Positions 32,934 to 45,699 are shown, counted from the first letter of the stretch. The stretch is DNA of 64,000 bases from Histoplasma ohiense (GCA_017607445.1 JAEVHH010000007.1:1054001-1118000), one strand, 5' to 3'. The notes: generated by a model not told the origin, from the letters alone. Translations and numbers: made by a program.

Positions 32934-35900
32934 CTAATTAGCCAGAGCGATATAATCCTTATTCTCCACGGTGACGCTCTTGGTCATGTGGTTAACCTTA
33001 TAGACGCCGACAAGTCGAGATGCAAGTTCGAACTAGAGTAAAGGGTTTTGCGCATTAGAATGGTTTCCGGGAACAACGGGACAAGAAGCTTAAGGTATAA
33101 GAAGAGGGGAGAAAGGAAAGGGAAGCAACACATACCATATTATTTCGCAACGAGATAACAATGAATTGAGCATTCTTCGTTCGCTCTTTGATATATGAGG
33201 CGACGATGGAGACCTGGATAACAGGAATAAAATCAATAAGTAAATTGTACAGAATTATCCATCTACACTCTCCGGCTTCAAACTTACATTCCTAAAATCC
33301 AACGCCGCATCAATCTCATCCATGACGTACAACGGCGTCGGTCGGTAATGATGTAACGCAAACACAAGCGCAAGACTCGACAACGTTTTCTCCCCCCCGG
33401 ACAAATTACCAATGTTCTTCCAGCTCTTCTTAGGTGGCATGACTGAGAACAAAATGCCTTCCGAGAAAGGATCAAGAGAATCCACAAGCTCCAGCTCAGC
33501 ATTACCACCCATAGTAATCATTTGGTACATCTCCTTTAGCCGGAGCGAGATGGTGCTGAATCCCTCCATAAAGCCTGTTAGGCGGAGAGAGCGGAGAGTA
33601 TCAAGGCGTGACTTTGCATTGTCACGGCTTTCTAGTGCAGTGGCCAGGTCGGCAGAGCGGGACTCGTGCTCAGCGACGCGGCGGCGGTATTCGCCCAGGA
33701 CAGAGAGGTCAACAGAGGCGTTCTGGGTCTTTTCCTCCAGAGCAGCGATGACGGCTTTGAGCGATTCTTTGCTCATATCGGCGAGTTCATCCTTGGTGTA
33801 TATTGGGAGGCTTTGAGCTTCCTGCTCTTCGCCTAGGTCGCTGATATTCTGAAGAGATAGCTTGGCTAGCTTTTCTTCCCAGTATCGACAGCGTTTTTGA
33901 TTTTCGGCAAGAACCTTTTGATTCTCCTCTAGTTTGTTCTTCATTTCGATTTCAGAAGCGCGCGTTTCATTCAGTTCAGCTACCTTCTTATCCAGCTCCG
34001 CTTTTAATGTGGCGAGCTCCTCTTTTTTGGTTTCCAAAGCCTACGAAAAAAAGTTAGCAAAAGTTATGTTTCCCTCAACCCGGACGCATCCAACTAACCT
34101 CTTGAGCCTCCTCTGTCTTCTGCTTCGTCCCATAGACATCATTTTCCTGACTCTCAATGTCCTGATTCAATTTCTCAAGGTCTTTTTTCACCTGCTCAAG
34201 TTCACCCTCCGCATCGGCACGAGACTTTTCATGCTTGATGCGCAACTTCTCGTTCTTAGACTTGGAAACTTCAGCATTTGACACGTCCTCCGTGAGAAGA
34301 TCGATCTGTTCCTTAAGACCATCAACTTTAGCCTTTTGACCCCGGAGCCTGACACCACCAATCTCCATAATCTTGTTTTGGAGAGCTTGGATTTCCTCTT
34401 CAACTCCCGCAGTCTCTGTATGAAGCTTCTCAATTTCCTTTTCTAAGGACGAGATGTGTTTTTCAAGTGCGGCGGATCTGGAATCATCGCTCTTCGAAGG
34501 CTTATGTTCTGCCGACAATTCCTGAACACGTCGCTGCGCATCCGCTAAATTCTTGTTTGAACTCTCAATCTCAAGTTGGATCCTCTGAATCATTGTCTCC
34601 AGTTTCGGAATTTCATCTCTCTTCGCCTTTATTGACGTTTCTATCTGCCGCTGTTTGTCTTGGAAGGCTTGGAACTTCCTTTCAATCTCATCACGATCAG
34701 CCTCGAGTTTCATGACCTGCTCCTTCGAGACTTCGGCAACAGGCTTTGAGGACATGCCACCCCTGGCAACACGGGTGCCGCCACCACTCATAGTCCCGGA
34801 TACATCGATAAGCTGTCCGTCCAATGTAACAACACGCCATCTTCTCGGGCCGTAGGCGATTTTGTTAGCATGTTCAAGGTCCTTGGCGACAAGGGTATTT
34901 TGTAAAACACTGTAAAAGGCTGGTCGAAACTTGGGATCTATGGGTTTGACAAGATCGAATAATCGTGGCACACTATCTGGTGTAAATACGGAGGACATAT
35001 CTCTCTGAGGTAGTCGGTCGAGGAGGATGAAGTTCGCTCTTCCTAGGTTATTCTTGCGCAGGTAGTCGATACATTGTTGACCCACTTCAACGGAATCCAC
35101 CACCAGGTTCTCAAGGGCTGGGCAGGCAGTTGAAATGGCGACATCATACTGTTCATCGATAGTCCCCAAATTGCCAAGTCTTCCATGGAATCCTTCAATA
35201 CGCCCGGATTCCTTCAACCGCATCAAGCCTGCAAGCACGTTGCCCTGGTTTTGAGTACTGGCAAGGCTCGCACGGGCTTCGTCCGCCTTTTGGCGAGCGC
35301 TAGATATCCTCGACCGAATCTCCGGTTCCTTTTGTCCGAATTTTTTTAATTCAGTCTCAAGGAGAGTGGCTTCATTTTCAAGTTCTGTTTTTTCCGCTCG
35401 GCGAGTTTCCAGGTCAGCTGTTTTGCTGGATATGATAACCTTAATAGACTGTATCTTCGCGTTTGCTTCGTCCATGGCGACGGCGCCTGCATTACGCTTT
35501 TCCCGCAGAATATCAAGCTCACTCTGTGCGACGGCAACGGCGGATTGTTTTTCATTGATTTTTTCATTCCAAGGCTCAAGTGATTTCTGCTTAACAGCGA
35601 TTTGGTCCGAAAGTCCCTGTGTCTTACCCTTAAGTCCTTCTCGAATAGCCGCAAGCTCCTTCTCCTCGTGCTTCATTTCTTTCTCTAACTCTGCGATTTC
35701 AGCAGTCTTCCTCTCAATATCGTCTGTGTGTTTCTCAACCAGACTTGCACACTCGGAGCCAGCCAGACGGCTTGATTGCATGGCTTTTTCAAGCTTCTTC
35801 TGCTTCCCTAGCAAAAACTTGCGTTTTTCTTCAAATTTCACTGACTCCTTATCATACTTAGCCATCTCTTTAACCATCGCCTGCGTGGCTTTCTCCATAG

Positions 35901-37512
35901 CTTCATACTCCTTTGCGCCCCGTTTGTGGGATCGCTGGAGTTGTTTGATGGCATCTTCGCTGCCTTGGTGGTTTTCCAACTCCATATTCAGCAATTCTTG
36001 CATTTGCAGTATGGCCTCTTCGGTCACGCGCGTATTGTCGTTGCATTCGTCGATGTAGATCTGATAGAGAGCCGACTGTTTCTCAGCCAGTTCATTTTCA
36101 TCTTTAATGTAGGCGATCGCTTTGTTCTTCTTATCCTCAAGACTGTGCTTTTCTTTTTCCACATGCTGAACGCGGTTGTTTTTCTCAAGACACACTTCAT
36201 TCAAAGCTTCCACTTCAGCAGCAGCCTCTTCAATAGGAGTCTTATACTTAGAAGTCCCAATGATATCCTCCAAGTACTCCAGCAGACCGTCATCATGTTC
36301 ACTGGCAGCTTTCGGTTTCATTTGAGCAATGGACTCAACCTCTCCCTGTAGAATCAGAAACCGCTTATGATCAAGATCGATTCCCCGGTCTTTCAAAAAT
36401 CCCGTAACTGTGGTGAAATTAGTCTCCTTTTTGTTCATGTAGTATTTGCTGGAATTATTTTTGAACGCTCTCCGGGATACAATAAGCTGTGACTCCGGCA
36501 CAATTTCATGTCCTCCGTCGGGGAGATCCAAAATTTCCTGGAAGTGCACCTCAACCTCGCAAAATTGGAGGTCAGGAAAATTCGCAGAATTGTGTATAAG
36601 AGCAGAGATCTTTCCCTGCCGCATCTTGCTCGCTCTGAAGCCGAAGACGAAAAGAAGTGAGTCGATAACGTTAGACTTCCCAGATCCATTCGGGCCCACG
36701 ACTGAGGAGAAAGAAACGTGAAACGGCCCCACGACCTGGCGCCCCGCATAGCTCTTAAAATTCGTCATCACAAGGTGTGTGATCACCATTCGAGGCTTAG
36801 GTGCGGATGGCTCTTCAACCGTAGGTACAGCAAGCGATCGAGACTTGAGAACTATATCCATTGGCTTTTCTAGGGTCGTGGACATGGGGTTTATCATTTC
36901 GATTGTAGACCTCTCCTGCTCTGGTTGAGGCCTTGGCGTAGCCTCGTTGACAGTAGTCTCGGTGATGTCTGCCAATGGCGCAACGCTCTGGCGGCGGGAG
37001 GGCGGGCATGGCTGGGGCTCTGGAGAAGCTGAAGATTCAGGAGTTGGAAGGGACGACAGGGCAGATGCGGAAGATGACATACGGCTTTCGCGCCTTTGGT
37101 GCTGCTGCGAGGGGCTCCTGCGTTTTCTAGATGCGGTCGGCCTCTTGGATGGTGTCTCTGGGTTTTCTGCTAGCAGCGTGGACTCATCTACTATGTCGAA
37201 AAGCTGTGACTGTTCGATATCATCTCCTGTTCTCGGTCGCCGTGTTCGTTTGCTTTTGTCCTGTCGAACTGTTTGTGGGGTTTCGGACGAGAGATTGGCA
37301 GTGGTTCGCCTTCTCGTGGGTCCCTTCGCAGCTGGCCGCTTTGGGACCGGTGTGAACTCCTCCTCATCTTCCTGTTCTTGCTCGTCATGACTTGATAGGG
37401 CGGGGGTGGCACGTCCAGTAGAGGCAGCTTCGTCTTCCGAGCTTTCGACGATAAAATTCTTGCGGGCAGCAGCAGCGCGCCGTGAGGGCCTAGAACCGGA
37501 CACGGATGTCAT
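32934..37512 (-). CDS. SMC4: Condensin subunit Smc4
   Basis: Exons on the minus strand are 37512-34099, 34040-33288, 33213-33136 and 33032-32934, giving 1447 codons. Smc4 pairs with Smc2 in condensin, which compacts mitotic chromosomes. After a disordered acidic N-terminus come ITHLVMTNFKSYAGRQ and Walker A GPNGSGKSN near residue 270. Long coiled coils flank a hinge at about 760-890 (GFHGRLGNLGTIDEQYD, then FILLDRLPQRDMSS). The C-terminal head has LSGGEKTLSSLALVFALH near 1350 and Walker B PLYVMDEIDAALDFRN near 1380, completed by three small 3' exons (VSIVASYIKERTKNAQF, FELASRLVGVYKVNH). All splices are in phase. An upstream in-frame ATG would add 60 residues that include a Thr run; I chose 37512 (MTSVSGSRPSRRAA) as the likelier start. 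Confidence 0.95.
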
Positions 37513-37808
37513 TATAGCATGTGGTAGATAGCAAACAGTGTCTGGTGATTCTGTTGTTGTTGTCGTCGTCGTCGTCGTTCTGAGGTTGAAGTTGAATGTT
37601 TGATGTTCGTGCGGCTCGTTCGTGTTGATGTTTACATTTAACTCAATCAGGAAACGATCTGCGATTCGATTATATAATACGATCTTGGCCAAAAAGGTCG
37701 TTTATTTTATTTGATTTGGAGCTTCACCTTGGATTGGGACGAGGAATTAGAATCGGAGAATACGATTGTATACACTGATACGGTATATAATAATATTCAA
37801 TATCCAAT
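37513..37808. promoter_or_regulatory. Divergent promoter SMC4/ELYS-like
   Basis: Only 296 bp separate the two start codons, so the promoters must overlap or be shared. A GTT/GTC trinucleotide run (37550-37577) lies next to the SMC4 start, in its leader. Confidence 0.5.
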
Positions 37809-38970
37809 ATGGCGCCCTGGGAAGAGTTCGACGCCACGTTCTATTTCAAGCGCGATTCCAGCTACGACTCAAAAACGGTTGACCTAATCATCGCCAACAG
37901 ACGAGCTCTCGAGAACATCCTCTTTGTTGACAGGCTCCTCAAAGCTCTTAATATTGATGCCGGTAACTAACAGCTTCCTGAGAACTGCGCTATTACATAT
38001 TCTAATATTTTATGGCGCAGCTTCGCGAGTGTACCCCCCAAGAACCAACCAAACCCTCCGCGCGCTCCACTCGCAAATCGTCTCTTCATCCTCACCAAAC
38101 CACCACAAGCAGGCGTTGATATATTACATTCTCAGAGATCTCCGAAGCACAAACGGTGGCGATTCCAGTTTGCAGTTTGCACGGCGATGCTATCTACCAG
38201 AGAAATACAGATTATTCATCGACGGCCTGTGGCACCTAGATAGACTGGAGTATAAGGTTCGTCGCATTCCATGAGGACCGGCTTTATCCGGCTTTCGATA
38301 TCTCCTAATTGCTAATTATTTCATAATATAGAGAGCTCTAGAGTATTTAACAGAGCCATGCCTACTCCCCACCTTCCCCGACGAAATTCTCTACGTCCTC
38401 GCGACCCAACCAAAACATGCGCAGCAGCAAAGCCAACAACTCCCCAACGAAAATTACGACGACAGCCTCGCAACAGCGTACTATCTTACCGTGTCCCCAC
38501 CCCTTGCTACACCGAAAGCGCTAAACGCGTATTTCGCCCTTCTCTGCCGTACCCACATCACAGAATCATTCTATTTCAGCCGCAAACAACCTTCCCCATC
38601 CTCCCACCGTGACCTTCTCGAACAACTCATTGTTTTCGTTCTGTCCGCTACTAAACCTGGCGAAACCCGTGCTAAGAGCGCAATGGAGCTTATCAACCTC
38701 CCATTCAATGCGGAGGAGGAAAGATGGTTCGAGGACTGTCTGTTGACAGGGAAGGCGAGGCATTTACCGGGGGCAAAGGATACAGTAATGATGCGCCGGG
38801 TGGCGACGGGGCGGTTGCAGGATTTAAGTGCAGGAGGTTTGGAGGCGCTAGGTGGGAGGAAGATTGAGGGGTTAAATTGGGATGATTTGAAGAAGAATTT
38901 GAGCGCGAGCTCGTCGGCGCTTGGGGGGTCTGCGGCGGTCGGAGCATTTGTTGGTGGTGATAGACGGTGA
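37809..38970 (+). CDS. ELYS-like domain nuclear pore protein
   Basis: Exons 37809-37962, 38021-38256 and 38332-38970 give 342 codons. The core is the ELYS-like domain found in nuclear pore assembly proteins: IYYILRDL, FIDGLWHLDRLEYKRALEYLTEP, FPDEILYVLATQP, YYLTVSPPLATPKALNAYFALLC and LLEQLIVFVLS. It is mostly helical. Splicing at 38256/38332 restores LEYKRALEYLTEP, which is good support for the model. The protein is much shorter than animal ELYS and has no DNA-binding AT-hook that I can see, as is usual for fungal ELYS-domain proteins. The C-terminal tail is Gly/Ser/Ala-rich. It probably sits in the Y-complex of the pore, by homology. Confidence 0.85.
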
Positions 38971-39710
38971 TAGGGTACGTTATGACTGGTGGCTGTATAA
39001 ATATTTAGCCTAGCATTTCAGCGGCGCAAAGGGTGGGATTGATATATTTTTAGGCCGAGAAGGAGTTTCAAATATTTAAATGTCCGATATTGGTTTGAAT
39101 TCTCTCGCCAATTGGTGGCCAATTTGCATTGCTTCTCATGTTTAGCTAGCACAAAGCGGCCGAGCTGATTAGCATCGTCATAATCTTAGAGGCAATATCA
39201 TCAATTTTACGGAGGAAAATGATTTTCATAGATGAATTGTTCTTACAAGGCGACAATATATCAATAAATATGTTCGGACTAGTGAGTGGTAATCCGCACT
39301 TTAGTGTGCCTGACCGTAGCCAACAATTTGATAATCAATCGCATTCTCTCACAGAGTCACAGTTGCGACTGTCTCCTGTGATTTTGAATCATATCTGAAG
39401 AAATTTTTCATATATCTCACAAGTTTCATCTACGTGCTTTGATACACATATTTGCTCTCCCCGAGTGCGACACATAAATAAAACGTGAAGAATTTAGATC
39501 TTTGGGCTATGTTACTCACTTCGCCACAGTGAGCAAACTCGACGCGCCTCGATTTGATTTCTATAGTGAAGCTTCCATTTCCGCGAAAGACGCAAATAAT
39601 CTTTATTCAGGTACTATACGAAGGGAACACTGGGAAAATAGAGCAACATAGTCGCCATATCAGAAATTATTTAGCAGTGGCGACCGCGATACAGACAGAG
39701 CAAGAAAGCT
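38971..39710. other. Intergenic region before the CCCH nucleoporin gene
   Basis: 740 bp, AT-rich, with no coding signal. It should contain the ELYS-like 3' flank and the nucleoporin promoter. Confidence 0.5.
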
Positions 39711-41693
39711 ATGCCCGTCTGCATCTTCTACCAACAGGGCCGATGCAAGTTTGGCGGTAGGTGTGTTATTCTTTATCTCGGCCTGATATCGATTGCTAAT
39801 TCTCCACATAACCAGATCGATGCAAGAATGAGCATCCAGGAGCGCAGTCCGCATCCCCATTTGGAGGAGGGGGAAACCGGTTTGGCGTGTTGGCTGGGGG
39901 AGGTTTTGCTGGTGCTGCCAGTGGCGGCAGCGCATTTGGAGGTACGAAACACTTTTGTTATGATGACTTTCTCGTTTTGATGGGAAATCATATTGGCCTA
40001 TGTCGTTGGGCTCTCATAGCTGGGATGTTGGATGTTTGGTAGTGTTGATGCCCAAAATGACATGGTTCAATCCTGGTCGGGCGGGAGATTGTCAATTGTC
40101 AATTCTTAGGAAGAAGAGATATCCCTTTGTCTCCAATACCCTTGAGAGTTATGTTTCGTCGTATTTGTTCTTTCATTTTGATCCTTCTTCATTATTGCTG
40201 CGTGGCTGCTTCAAGCTGCTCTAGCAGCCACAGCACAGCATATCAACCTACATCTACATCAAAGTGGGACTTGGAGCATGGAGATGCCCTATGTTGACAT
40301 CATTGTTGATTTAGGTGGATCCAAAGACATCATCAAGGACAACAAGTGAGTTCCTCCAATGATATCACAGCCTAATCCATAGTTCGTCTAGTAATTACTG
40401 ACGGCTACGAAATATAGGTATGGGCTGAATCCCGATGACATAAGAACTGATCTTACCCCCGGGAAGGGTAGGCCGCAATGGATATTTACCTGCTACGGGC
40501 CAGGCAAGAATGCTCCCGTACAGCTCTTCGGAGGCCCTCAGCGGGAACAGAGTTTTGAAGAGATGCGTGCGTTACATTATGCCGCCGCCGCAGCTGGAAA
40601 CGCCCAGCAGGCAGTGCAGGATGCAATGAAGCTCTACGCTGAAACAGAAGCCCAGATACAAACCATCCTTAACGATATAGAAGGGGCGGTCAGATATATC
40701 ATACAGGGCGAGAACACTCATCCAAACCGTATTGATATCATTGAAGGGAAAACAGGCCCTTCACCAACGCCTTTCGGCCAGTCTTCGCCTTTTGCACAGG
40801 CTTCAACAGGACCGTCGACAGCAACCCCTTCACCATTCAGCCAGCAATCGACATTCGGAAAGCCTTCATTTGGTCAACCTACCCCCTTCGGCCAACTCTC
40901 AACCATGGGAGCCGCTGCACAACCCAACCCCTTTGGGCAACCTGCTGGTCCACCACCTTTCGCCCAGTCACCATTTTCGCAGGCTACACAAACGCAGGCC
41001 AATCCTTTCAGCAAGCCAAACACAGGCTCTTCCCCTTTCGCGCAGATCAAACAGCCGAACCAGCAACAGCAACCCAACCCATTTGGCCAACCATTCGGTC
41101 AACCACAGCCACCACAACAAAATCCATTCGGCCAACCGCACCAGCAGCCGCAGACGCAGCAACAGACACCAAATCCCTTCGGTACACCCCAATCTCAGAA
41201 TGCATCCACAGCCGGCCAACCTTCCCTTTCCCCCTGCGCCTCGAAAACCCCTGTCCAGCCCACAAACCAACAAAGTCCGTTCTCCACAGCACCGCCACGC
41301 ACCTCCACCACTGCCACGCTCCCCCAAAAAGCCAAACCACACCTCAACCCCTTCCCAGTCCTCCACGGCGAAACCCGACGCGACCCAGGAACCAATCGCC
41401 TCCTTTCCTGGAAGGGCCAGGCAGTAAAATACATTGACAACGAACCTTGCTACCAGCATCCGAATGACGCGGGGACCTTTGTGCGTATATATTTCCCTGA
41501 TGGCCCTCCAAAGCCGGAGACGCTGAGGGATGCAGAGGCAAAGACAGAGGAGTATACGGCGGAGACCGAGGCGATTTATAGGTTTGTGAGGGAGCATGGG
41601 GGGTTTGGCATTGGGGGTGGAGAGGCGTCCAACATGAAAGTGAAAGTGCCGGACGTGCCTCCTAGGGTGGAGTGGTGTGGGTTTGATTTGTAA
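39711..41693 (+). CDS. CCCH zinc-finger FG nucleoporin (Nup42/Amo1 type)
   Basis: Exons 39711-39756, 39816-39941, 40315-40345 and 40418-41693 give 492 codons. The N-terminus is one CCCH finger, split by intron 1: CIFYQQGRCKFGDRCKNEH. After a Gly-rich linker the third exon, only 31 nt, supplies GGSKDIIKDN and joins to KYGLNPDDIRTDLTPGKGR. The conserved block WIFTCYGPGKNAPVQLFGG, QREQSFEEMRALHY, and AVRYIIQGENTHPNR follow. Residues from about 150 to 330 form an FG-repeat domain with many PFGQ, PFAQ and SPF units rich in Gln, Pro and Asn. Nup42-type proteins sit on the cytoplasmic face of the pore and aid mRNA export with Gle1. The second intron, 373 bp, is unusually long for this window. Confidence 0.9.
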
Positions 41694-42413
41694 ATTGGAG
41701 GAGGGGATGGGTTTTTTGTAGGATTGTGTATTTAATTTTAATTTTGGGACGGCTTTTCTACTGGTTGAAAGGGCGTGATGGGTTTTGCGATTCCCCACTT
41801 CCTGTTCATGTATTGATTCTTTTGTTCGGGTCTGTTGGATACCCTTTTTCTTCTTCCTCATTTGCCAAATTACTGATTGTAGATAGACGTGGATTTATGT
41901 ACTCAATATCCGGTGAAAAGTTTATAGATGCGGGTGATTGCTATGGAGTTAATTTGGATGTACTGGGGAGTTCCCTGCTGTTTTCAATAGATCTGACTGG
42001 AGGTTCCAGATTATCAGATATTACGAAGGCATCCGTGATGCAGAACCAAGAATGAAGAAAATACTATCCAGGAAGCATGTAATTTTCATATTTGAACGAT
42101 TTTCTTTCCGTTCTCTTCCATTCCGGATTACCAGGGTTGTGTATATACATTGAGAGCAACAGACGCACTCCACCTCCGTCCGCCCAAGTGAATAGTGAAT
42201 ATTCTCGGATTCAGACAGTCAGTAAATGTCGTCCTAGTTTTATTTTCTTTTATACCAGAACCCGCATCCCTTCCGAGAAAAGATACCTGGTAACAAAAAT
42301 ATTTTCTAACCCGCAGCATATCGTACCCCCGGTAATCCACGCGCATCAACCGGTCAATTCGCCATCCCTTTTACGGGATAGAGTAGAAGCAGCATGAGGA
42401 GGAAAAACTGCTT
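41694..42413. other. Convergent 3' intergenic region
   Basis: 720 bp between the nucleoporin gene and the convergent uS10 gene. T-rich, no coding signal. Confidence 0.55.
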
Positions 42414-43041
42414 CTATGCGGCAATGGTAACCTCAACTTCAACACCAGCCTCGATGTTGATGATGATCTGCTTAACAGTCTCGGTAGGGGCGTGCAGACT
42501 GTTTTCGAAAAACCGCATTCGTCAGCCCTTCTATTACCTTCCTGGTTCCCCAATTTCCTACACCTTTGGAAAAAAAGAGAAAAGATAACAAACACCAGCC
42601 AATGCATCGGGACTCAGGGAAGAGAAGAAAGGAAATGCAACTCACTCAATCAATCGCTTGTGGATGCGCATCTCGTACATATCCCAGGTCTTGCTTCCCT
42701 CGCCGTTGGGGGTCTTGCGGGTGGAGATCTTCAGGGTCTTGGTGGGGAGTCTGACTGGGCCTTTAACATTGAGCGATTTGCTGCGTGCGCGGTCAATGAG
42801 CTCCTGGCACACTTTCTCGAGCGAGGCGACCTTGCGCGAGGTGAGGGTGATGCGGATCTTGTGGATTTTCTGTTGTGGGCATCACGGCGTTAGTTTGGTG
42901 CGTTTGTAGAGTGCTAATTCGAAAAGACGCAGGGTTGTGAATCAAATGATGAAAATGGAGGTATATATCGCACACGGAAATAGAGATGGGAACACGTACG
43001 GGGCCTTCGCCGAAGTCCTTCTCGGGCTTTTGGAACGACAT
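42414..43041 (-). CDS. RPS20: 40S ribosomal protein uS10 (S20)
   Basis: Exons on the minus strand are 43041-43000, 42869-42646 and 42498-42414, giving 116 codons, the normal eukaryotic length. The protein has KIHKIRITLTSRKVASLEKVC, the loop VKGPVRLPTKTLKISTRKTP, MYEMRIHKRLIDLHAPTETV and the strand GVEVEVTIAA. It is a structural component of the head of the small ribosomal subunit. Both introns (130 and 147 bp) have clear GT/AG ends and split the gene early and late. It is divergent from the Cue3-like gene, another translation-linked protein. Confidence 0.96.
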
Positions 43042-43533
43042 GGTGATGAATTCTATATGATCGTTACGTGTTAGCTTGTGTGTCGACCTGGGGCGTCTGT
43101 TGGGATACTGGAGGAAGGTCGGGAGGCAATTGACGTACAGTGACTTATCGGCGGGATGCCAATCAAGACCTGAACAATGGAAGTTCGGTAAGGTGATGAA
43201 AGGCTGATGCTTCGTGGGGAAAGGATTTGTGTTTGGCCGTGAGAAGTTGTTTCGCCAAAACGGAACTTTGGGAGGAATTTTTGATAAGCGGGCGATTGTG
43301 GGCGGAAGTCTTGGCGTTCGCTTAGATAAGGGACAGTGCTGACTAATCTCCTATCGTTCTCAACTCCCGATTTTATATTTGCGGCCACAGCAATAGAGAC
43401 GGGATTGCACGAGATACTTATTTTATTCCCTCCCTTGGGGGATCTCCTTTCTCCTCTTTTCTGCGTGTGCCTGGCAGACACGGCCGCATCGTTGCCAAAG
43501 AAAGGAGGAGCAAGGAAATGCATACATTGCACC
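43042..43533. promoter_or_regulatory. Divergent promoter RPS20/CUE3-like
   Basis: 492 bp between two divergent starts, carrying the strong ribosomal protein promoter. I see no motif I can name with confidence. Confidence 0.45.
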
Positions 43534-45699
43534 ATGGAGCACACTCCACTTCCTCCGCTGGCCCCATTCCCCCCTGCAACTGTCCGAAGCCTCCTCCACA
43601 GTGAGGAATGGGGCGCCTGTCTAGACGCCTGGATAGCTCTGCTTGAGTTACGTTTGGAGATACCCAAAGACGTGTTTCAATCGTCAGTTGCCAAAGATGA
43701 CTCATCACGCAGATTCCTAGCTTCTTTCCTCCAGGGAGCGGTAGTAGGGGATGGTCTTGGTGCCGATACAAAATTGAAAACCCTAAGACGACTATGTTTT
43801 CTCCTTACAAGGAGGCAGATGCTAGAGGTTCATCCGCCGCCTTCTGAGCTTCTGGATTGGGAATTCCTTGCACTATTTTGCCGGGGATATATTTCTAGCC
43901 AGGCGACGAGGGCACTCTTGGCTCAGTTGTGGGATCAAGAACCACAGTCTCTTAGTGTCAGTATCGAGAAAGGGAAAGCGCTGGTAATAAGTGATCTATC
44001 AACTGCTTCTATGGTTCCGGAAACCACTGCGAGGGCAGAAAAATATCTGCGATCGCTCACCTTCCTGGCATTGGCGGTTCCCAAGGCCGGTCTACTTCTA
44101 ATGACTGGCTCAGATTACATTGATACGCTGTTTGATGCGTATAAAAATCATTGTAGCATGAACGGAAATCTCGAAAATCTTAAGAAGACTATTGTGGCTA
44201 ATGCCTACGTGGGTTTTGCGTCACTGCTGAAAGTGGACCCCCCCGCGACGTCTTTACTTCTGGATCAGCTATTTAGTCTGAAATCGGCCGCTAGAGTGGA
44301 CGCGAAGGGAACGAAGAGGGACCCAACATTATTGTCAGATATAATATGCAGTACCAATTTACTAGGAAAGATGGGAGTACTGTTTGTTGGCGCCAGCCAG
44401 AAAAGAGGGCAGAATCTCGTTTCTTCGCTGCGCGCATATCAAACTGAATGTGCCGCCTTACACAGCCGGTACCAACGTGTCAAAAGGAGAAAAGATAAAG
44501 GGAAGGGTCGTGCGGATGACGGACTCGGGCTTCACGCCCATACCAGCGATCATGGCCATTCCCTGGATATCCACATTCATAAAATGGCTCTAATAACTCA
44601 AGTCCAAGATCTTTTCCCGCACCTGGGGACCGGATATATTGCCAAACTCCTTGACTATTACGACGACAACGTCGAAACGGTCATCTCACATCTTCTCGAG
44701 GATTCTCTAGCTCCTCAGCTCCGAGACCTCAATCTTTCAGAAGAGCTTCAACAACCCCGTGGAACCCCAGCCTCTCACGACCCCCTAGCACCCAAACCCA
44801 CACCCCCTCTGTCTTCCTCCCTATCCCCATCCCCACCACAACCTCCACCACAATCCACCATCCCACAGCGCAAAAATATCTTCGACAACGCAGACCTAAC
44901 CCGCCACACCACCGCGGCCAAATCCCTCCACTACGGCCGCGCAAGCCAGCACCAAACTGCCGACGACCTCCTCGCCGAAGGGCCCACAAAGGCAAACAAA
45001 GCCGCCATCCTCTCCGCACTCGCCGCCTTCGACTCCGACGACGACGAGCGCGACGACACATACGACATGGCCGACGTGGGCGGCACCGTCGACGCTGTCG
45101 TTCCCGGTGCCGACATCGACGCCGACGCCCAGGCCGCTGCACATGCACACGCGGACCCCATCGACCAAACGCTCTACACCCACTACACAGCGACGCCTGC
45201 CCTCTTCGCCCGCGACTCCGGTACGCGCCGCTCAGCGCCGCGTGCAAAGTTGCGCGAGGCGACGGGGATGACCGATGAGGCCATTGAGGGGTGGGCGGTG
45301 ATGTTGGCGCGCGACCCGAAGCGGCTGGCGCGGATGGAGCGGAGTTTTATGCTTGGCGCTGGCGGTGGGGGTGTGAATCGGCAGCCGGAGTTGCCGGCGA
45401 CGGCGTATAGGAGGCGTCAGCGGGAGTCGGGGACGGGGACGGGGACGGAAGGGGAGGCGGAGGAGGAGACGGATGGTGGTGGAAGGGGCCGTGGGGGAAG
45501 TGGGAGAGGACGGGGAAGGAGAGGGATCGGGCATGGTAGAGGTGGTGGTGATAGTGGTAGTGGTGGGAATGTGGCGGGCCCTTCTGGGGAGCGGGAGACT
45601 GCGATGGCGAGGCGGCGGAAGGATGCAAATAAAGGTAGTCGAGCAAATCACAATCGGCGAGATCAGAGAGCAAGAAAGATTGCGAGGGGAGGGATATGA
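43534..45699 (+). CDS. CUE-domain protein, Cue3/ASCC2-like (RQT complex)
   Basis: A single uninterrupted frame of 721 codons. The N-terminal half is helical (SEEWGACLDAWIALLELRL, AEKYLRSLTFLALAVPKAGLLL, VANAYVGFASLLKV), as in ASCC2/Cue3. A CUE ubiquitin-binding domain lies at about residues 350-392 (VQDLFPHLGTGYIAKLLDYYDDNVETVISHLLED). Cue3/ASCC2 is part of the ribosome quality-control trigger complex, which splits collided ribosomes marked with ubiquitin. The C-terminus has a Pro-rich linker, KNIFDNADLTR, and a Gly/Arg-rich tail. The frame is open 198 bp further upstream, but I chose the ATG at 43534 (MEHTPLPPLAPFPP) because it has a good context (ACCATGG) and the upstream part looks like leader. 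It is one of very few genes here without an intron. Confidence 0.86.
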   Translation: MEHTPLPPLAPFPPATVRSLLHSEEWGACLDAWIALLELRLEIPKDVFQSSVAKDDSSRRFLASFLQGAVVGDGLGADTKLKTLRRLCFLLTRRQMLEVHPPPSELLDWEFLALFCRGYISSQATRALLAQLWDQEPQSLSVSIEKGKALVISDLSTASMVPETTARAEKYLRSLTFLALAVPKAGLLLMTGSDYIDTLFDAYKNHCSMNGNLENLKKTIVANAYVGFASLLKVDPPATSLLLDQLFSLKSAARVDAKGTKRDPTLLSDIICSTNLLGKMGVLFVGASQKRGQNLVSSLRAYQTECAALHSRYQRVKRRKDKGKGRADDGLGLHAHTSDHGHSLDIHIHKMALITQVQDLFPHLGTGYIAKLLDYYDDNVETVISHLLEDSLAPQLRDLNLSEELQQPRGTPASHDPLAPKPTPPLSSSLSPSPPQPPPQSTIPQRKNIFDNADLTRHTTAAKSLHYGRASQHQTADDLLAEGPTKANKAAILSALAAFDSDDDERDDTYDMADVGGTVDAVVPGADIDADAQAAAHAHADPIDQTLYTHYTATPALFARDSGTRRSAPRAKLREATGMTDEAIEGWAVMLARDPKRLARMERSFMLGAGGGGVNRQPELPATAYRRRQRESGTGTGTEGEAEEETDGGGRGRGGSGRGRGRRGIGHGRGGGDSGSGGNVAGPSGERETAMARRRKDANKGSRANHNRRDQRARKIARGGI

